A DNA stretch of 6,512 nucleotides from the NCBI GenBank assembly GCA_013695905.1, contig JACCZQ010000397.1, forward strand, positions 1 through 6,512, read 5' to 3'. A program made the translations under genes and the position numbers. Source of the DNA: Chthoniobacterales bacterium (GTDB lineage Bacteria; Verrucomicrobiota; Verrucomicrobiia; Chthoniobacterales; UBA10450). The notes under the pieces are model-generated. The model saw nothing but the letters and a program-made list of their open reading frames with translations. It was not told where the DNA came from and made no database searches. This document shows, piece by piece, positions 6,443-6,512 of the stretch. Every line of letters starts with the position of its first letter. Positions within the stretch are counted from its first letter, which is position 1.

Positions 6443-6512
6443 GGCCGCCGGAGTGCACCGCAGCCCGCAGAAGCGACGCCGGAACACGCGATGGCGGAGC
6501 AGGTGCTGCGCT
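6443..6512 (+). pseudogene. Second, diverged copy of the xdh 3' end (partial, runs to window edge)
   Basis: Bases 6453-6512 match 6271-6330 at 54 of 60, and weaker similarity continues upstream to about 6443 (GGCCGCCGGA against GGTCGCCAGA, 8 of 10). In the homologous frame (codons from 6443) it reads GRRSAPQPAEATPEHAMAEQVLR. Five of the six differences in the 60-base core are third-position synonymous changes; the sixth changes Ala to Glu. The frame is open leftwards through the hairpin repeat into the end of xdh, but in a different phase from xdh and with no convincing start or ribosome binding site. I call it a gene remnant. An alternative is the tail of a longer, frameshifted or fused reading frame. 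The copy reaches the window edge exactly where a stop codon would be expected. Confidence 0.6.

Noticed and set aside
1..6512. CRISPR array, tRNA, rRNA or phage genes.
   Set aside because: No regularly spaced short repeats, no cloverleaf-like segment and no phage or transposase motifs were seen in any frame.

Overview
The window reads as part of a purine (xanthine/urate/allantoin) catabolism cluster on the chromosome of a GC-rich bacterium. All genes lie on the + strand. The organism is probably a soil-type Verrucomicrobiota member, with Acidobacteriota as the alternative. That guess rests on the dispersed non-coding repeats (a TGTCATcctTGAGCG-type family and a CGCAAAGGACGCAAAG hairpin family), which I associate from memory with these phyla. 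It is an inference, not a search result.

Layout: (1) 1-464 is the C-terminal third of an allantoinase whose 5' part lies outside the window. (2) 465-652 is a repeat-filled gap with one long repeat copy and one short inverted copy. (3) 653-991 is a small stand-alone GIY-YIG nuclease gene. (4) 992-1122 is a second gap with a near-identical long repeat copy and the ribosome binding site of the next gene. (5) 1123-2502 is a CitE/HpcH-like aldolase-family protein (DUF6986 type). (6) 2499-6332 is a single-chain xanthine dehydrogenase of 1277 residues that starts at a GTG overlapping the previous stop (GTGA). It carries two 2Fe-2S clusters, an FAD domain and a molybdopterin domain. (7) 6333-6512 holds a hairpin repeat followed by a second, slightly diverged copy of the last ~60-70 bases of the xanthine dehydrogenase gene.

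Working together: xanthine dehydrogenase oxidises hypoxanthine/xanthine to urate. Urate oxidation enzymes not in this window would give allantoin, and allantoinase opens that to allantoate. Further breakdown releases glyoxylate. The aldolase-family protein, translationally coupled to xanthine dehydrogenase, is a candidate for handling a C2/C3 carbon product of the pathway, but its reaction is not established by the sequence. The GIY-YIG gene looks like an insertion into the pathway cluster together with its repeats.

The most interesting observations are: a palindromic repeat read in frame exactly at the junction of the XdhA-like and XdhB-like halves of the fused dehydrogenase; a duplicated xdh 3' tail whose differences are almost all synonymous; and a GIY-YIG gene bracketed by copies of one repeat family.
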